NCBI RefSeq assembly: GCF_015704895.1
Contig: NZ_JADQWB010000018.1
Span: 51,598 to 115,597, forward strand
Length of the DNA: 64,000 bases
Direction of reading: 5' to 3'
Source: Agrobacterium leguminum
GTDB lineage: Bacteria > Pseudomonadota > Alphaproteobacteria > Rhizobiales > Rhizobiaceae
A program made the position numbers and the translations under genes. Positions 63,730 through 64,000 of this stretch are shown piece after piece. Each line of letters starts with the position of its first letter. Positions within the stretch are counted from its first letter, which is position 1. Below the pieces are notes generated by a model that saw only the letters and a program-made list of their open reading frames with translations, did no database searches and was not told the DNA's origin.

Positions 63730-64000
63730 ATGAACGACCAGCCGTCTTTTTCCGATTTCGTTCAGGCGAGCCGCGTTTTGAAGGTGTCTTCGCCACTCGG
63801 CGAAGACCAGCTTCTGCCAGAGCGCCTGTCCGTCGAGGAGGGCGTATCGCAGCTCTTCGACATTCGCCTGACCGTGCGGGCCAAGAAGGAAGCGGTCAAG
63901 CCCGAAGAACTGATCGGACGGCTGGTCGATATCTCCATCGAGATAAGCCAGGGCGACGGCGATGGCGGCGGTGTTCGCCGCCCCTTCAACGGCCTGGTGA
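63730..64000 (+). CDS. vgrG: T6SS spike protein VgrG (5' part, runs off the window)
   Basis: Ninety residues of the N terminus are visible. They match VgrG proteins (SRVLKVSSPLGEDQLLPERLS, then a typical strand SQLFDIRLTVRA). The frame is open to the end of the window. VgrG trimers form the puncturing tip above Hcp and carry effectors. AGGAG precedes the ATG at 63730. The C-terminal part that would tell which effector it carries is not in the window. Confidence 0.85.
   Translation, partial: MNDQPSFSDFVQASRVLKVSSPLGEDQLLPERLSVEEGVSQLFDIRLTVRAKKEAVKPEELIGRLVDISIEISQGDGDGGGVRRPFNGLV

Noticed and set aside
1..64000. CRISPR arrays, tRNA or rRNA genes, insertion sequences, prophage genes
   Set aside because: No regular spaced repeats, no tRNA cloverleaf or rRNA stretch, no transposase or integrase and no terminal inverted repeats flanking a coding unit were seen by eye; a covariance-model and IS search would settle small cases.

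Overview
The window reads as an accessory-rich replicon of an Agrobacterium/Rhizobium-type alphaproteobacterium. The evidence is high-GC coding sequence on both strands, a coxMNOP-type oxidase, a heterotetrameric sarcosine oxidase operon, a GGAAC-N17-GTT general-stress-type promoter, and above all an imp/hcp type VI secretion locus. That locus has the gene order and peculiarities of the Agrobacterium tumefaciens system: fused TagF-PppA, two TssC paralogues, a TssL with Thr14, and a tai-tae-vgrG tail. The organism is inferred from gene content only. I saw no rRNA, tRNA, CRISPR array, insertion sequence or replication origin.

Left part (1-18813). A glycerol-type cluster comes first: the end of a FAD oxidoreductase with a [2Fe-2S] BFD domain, a GlpB-like flavoprotein and a glycerol kinase. 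A DUF2189 membrane protein and a stub of a c-type cytochrome gene follow. Next is a five-gene haem-copper oxidase operon (subunits II, I, III, III, IV). A GlxA/GbdR-like AraC regulator is divergent from the operon soxBDAG-glyA-sdaA-purU, which demethylates sarcosine to glycine, converts glycine to serine and pyruvate, and disposes of the one-carbon unit as formate.

Middle part (18851-40613). On the minus strand lies a siderophore system with surface signalling: FecI-type sigma factor, FecR, a TonB receptor with an STN domain, FhuD, a double-length FhuB and a siderophore-interacting reductase. The same GGAAA-N16-CGTAT promoter sequence precedes fecR and the receptor gene, and a near-ideal intrinsic terminator is written into the Tat-signal codons of fhuD. 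An MFS exporter and a TetR regulator then diverge from a region with three copies of one palindrome. A DUF1801 gene follows, then a pentitol cluster: xylitol/sorbitol-type dehydrogenase, AraC regulator, ribose-type ABC importer, ribitol 2-dehydrogenase, ribulokinase-like kinase and an L-xylulose-reductase-like SDR. A PRC-barrel gene with a stress-type promoter and a lone polysaccharide-export lipoprotein close this part.

Right part (40625-64000). The imp operon runs leftward: tssA, tssB, tssC41, tssC40, tagJ, tssE, tssF, tssG, fha, tssK, tssL, tssM, tagF-pppA, ppkA. It is tightly packed, with several ATGA overlaps. Divergent from it run tssH(clpV), hcp, a Tai4-like immunity gene, a Tae4-like amidase effector and the start of vgrG. 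The kinase PpkA, the phosphothreonine-reading Fha protein and TssL form a phosphorylation switch known from A. tumefaciens, with the TagF-PppA fusion as brake. Stable hairpins sit in the gaps around the sheath genes and an intrinsic terminator follows hcp, so expression of the abundant parts is probably tuned at the RNA level. No wholly unknown system was found. The best new leads are the dual-coding terminator in fhuD, the degenerate phosphatase half of TagF-PppA, a 13-codon leader ORF coupled to tagF-pppA, and the repeated regulatory sites.
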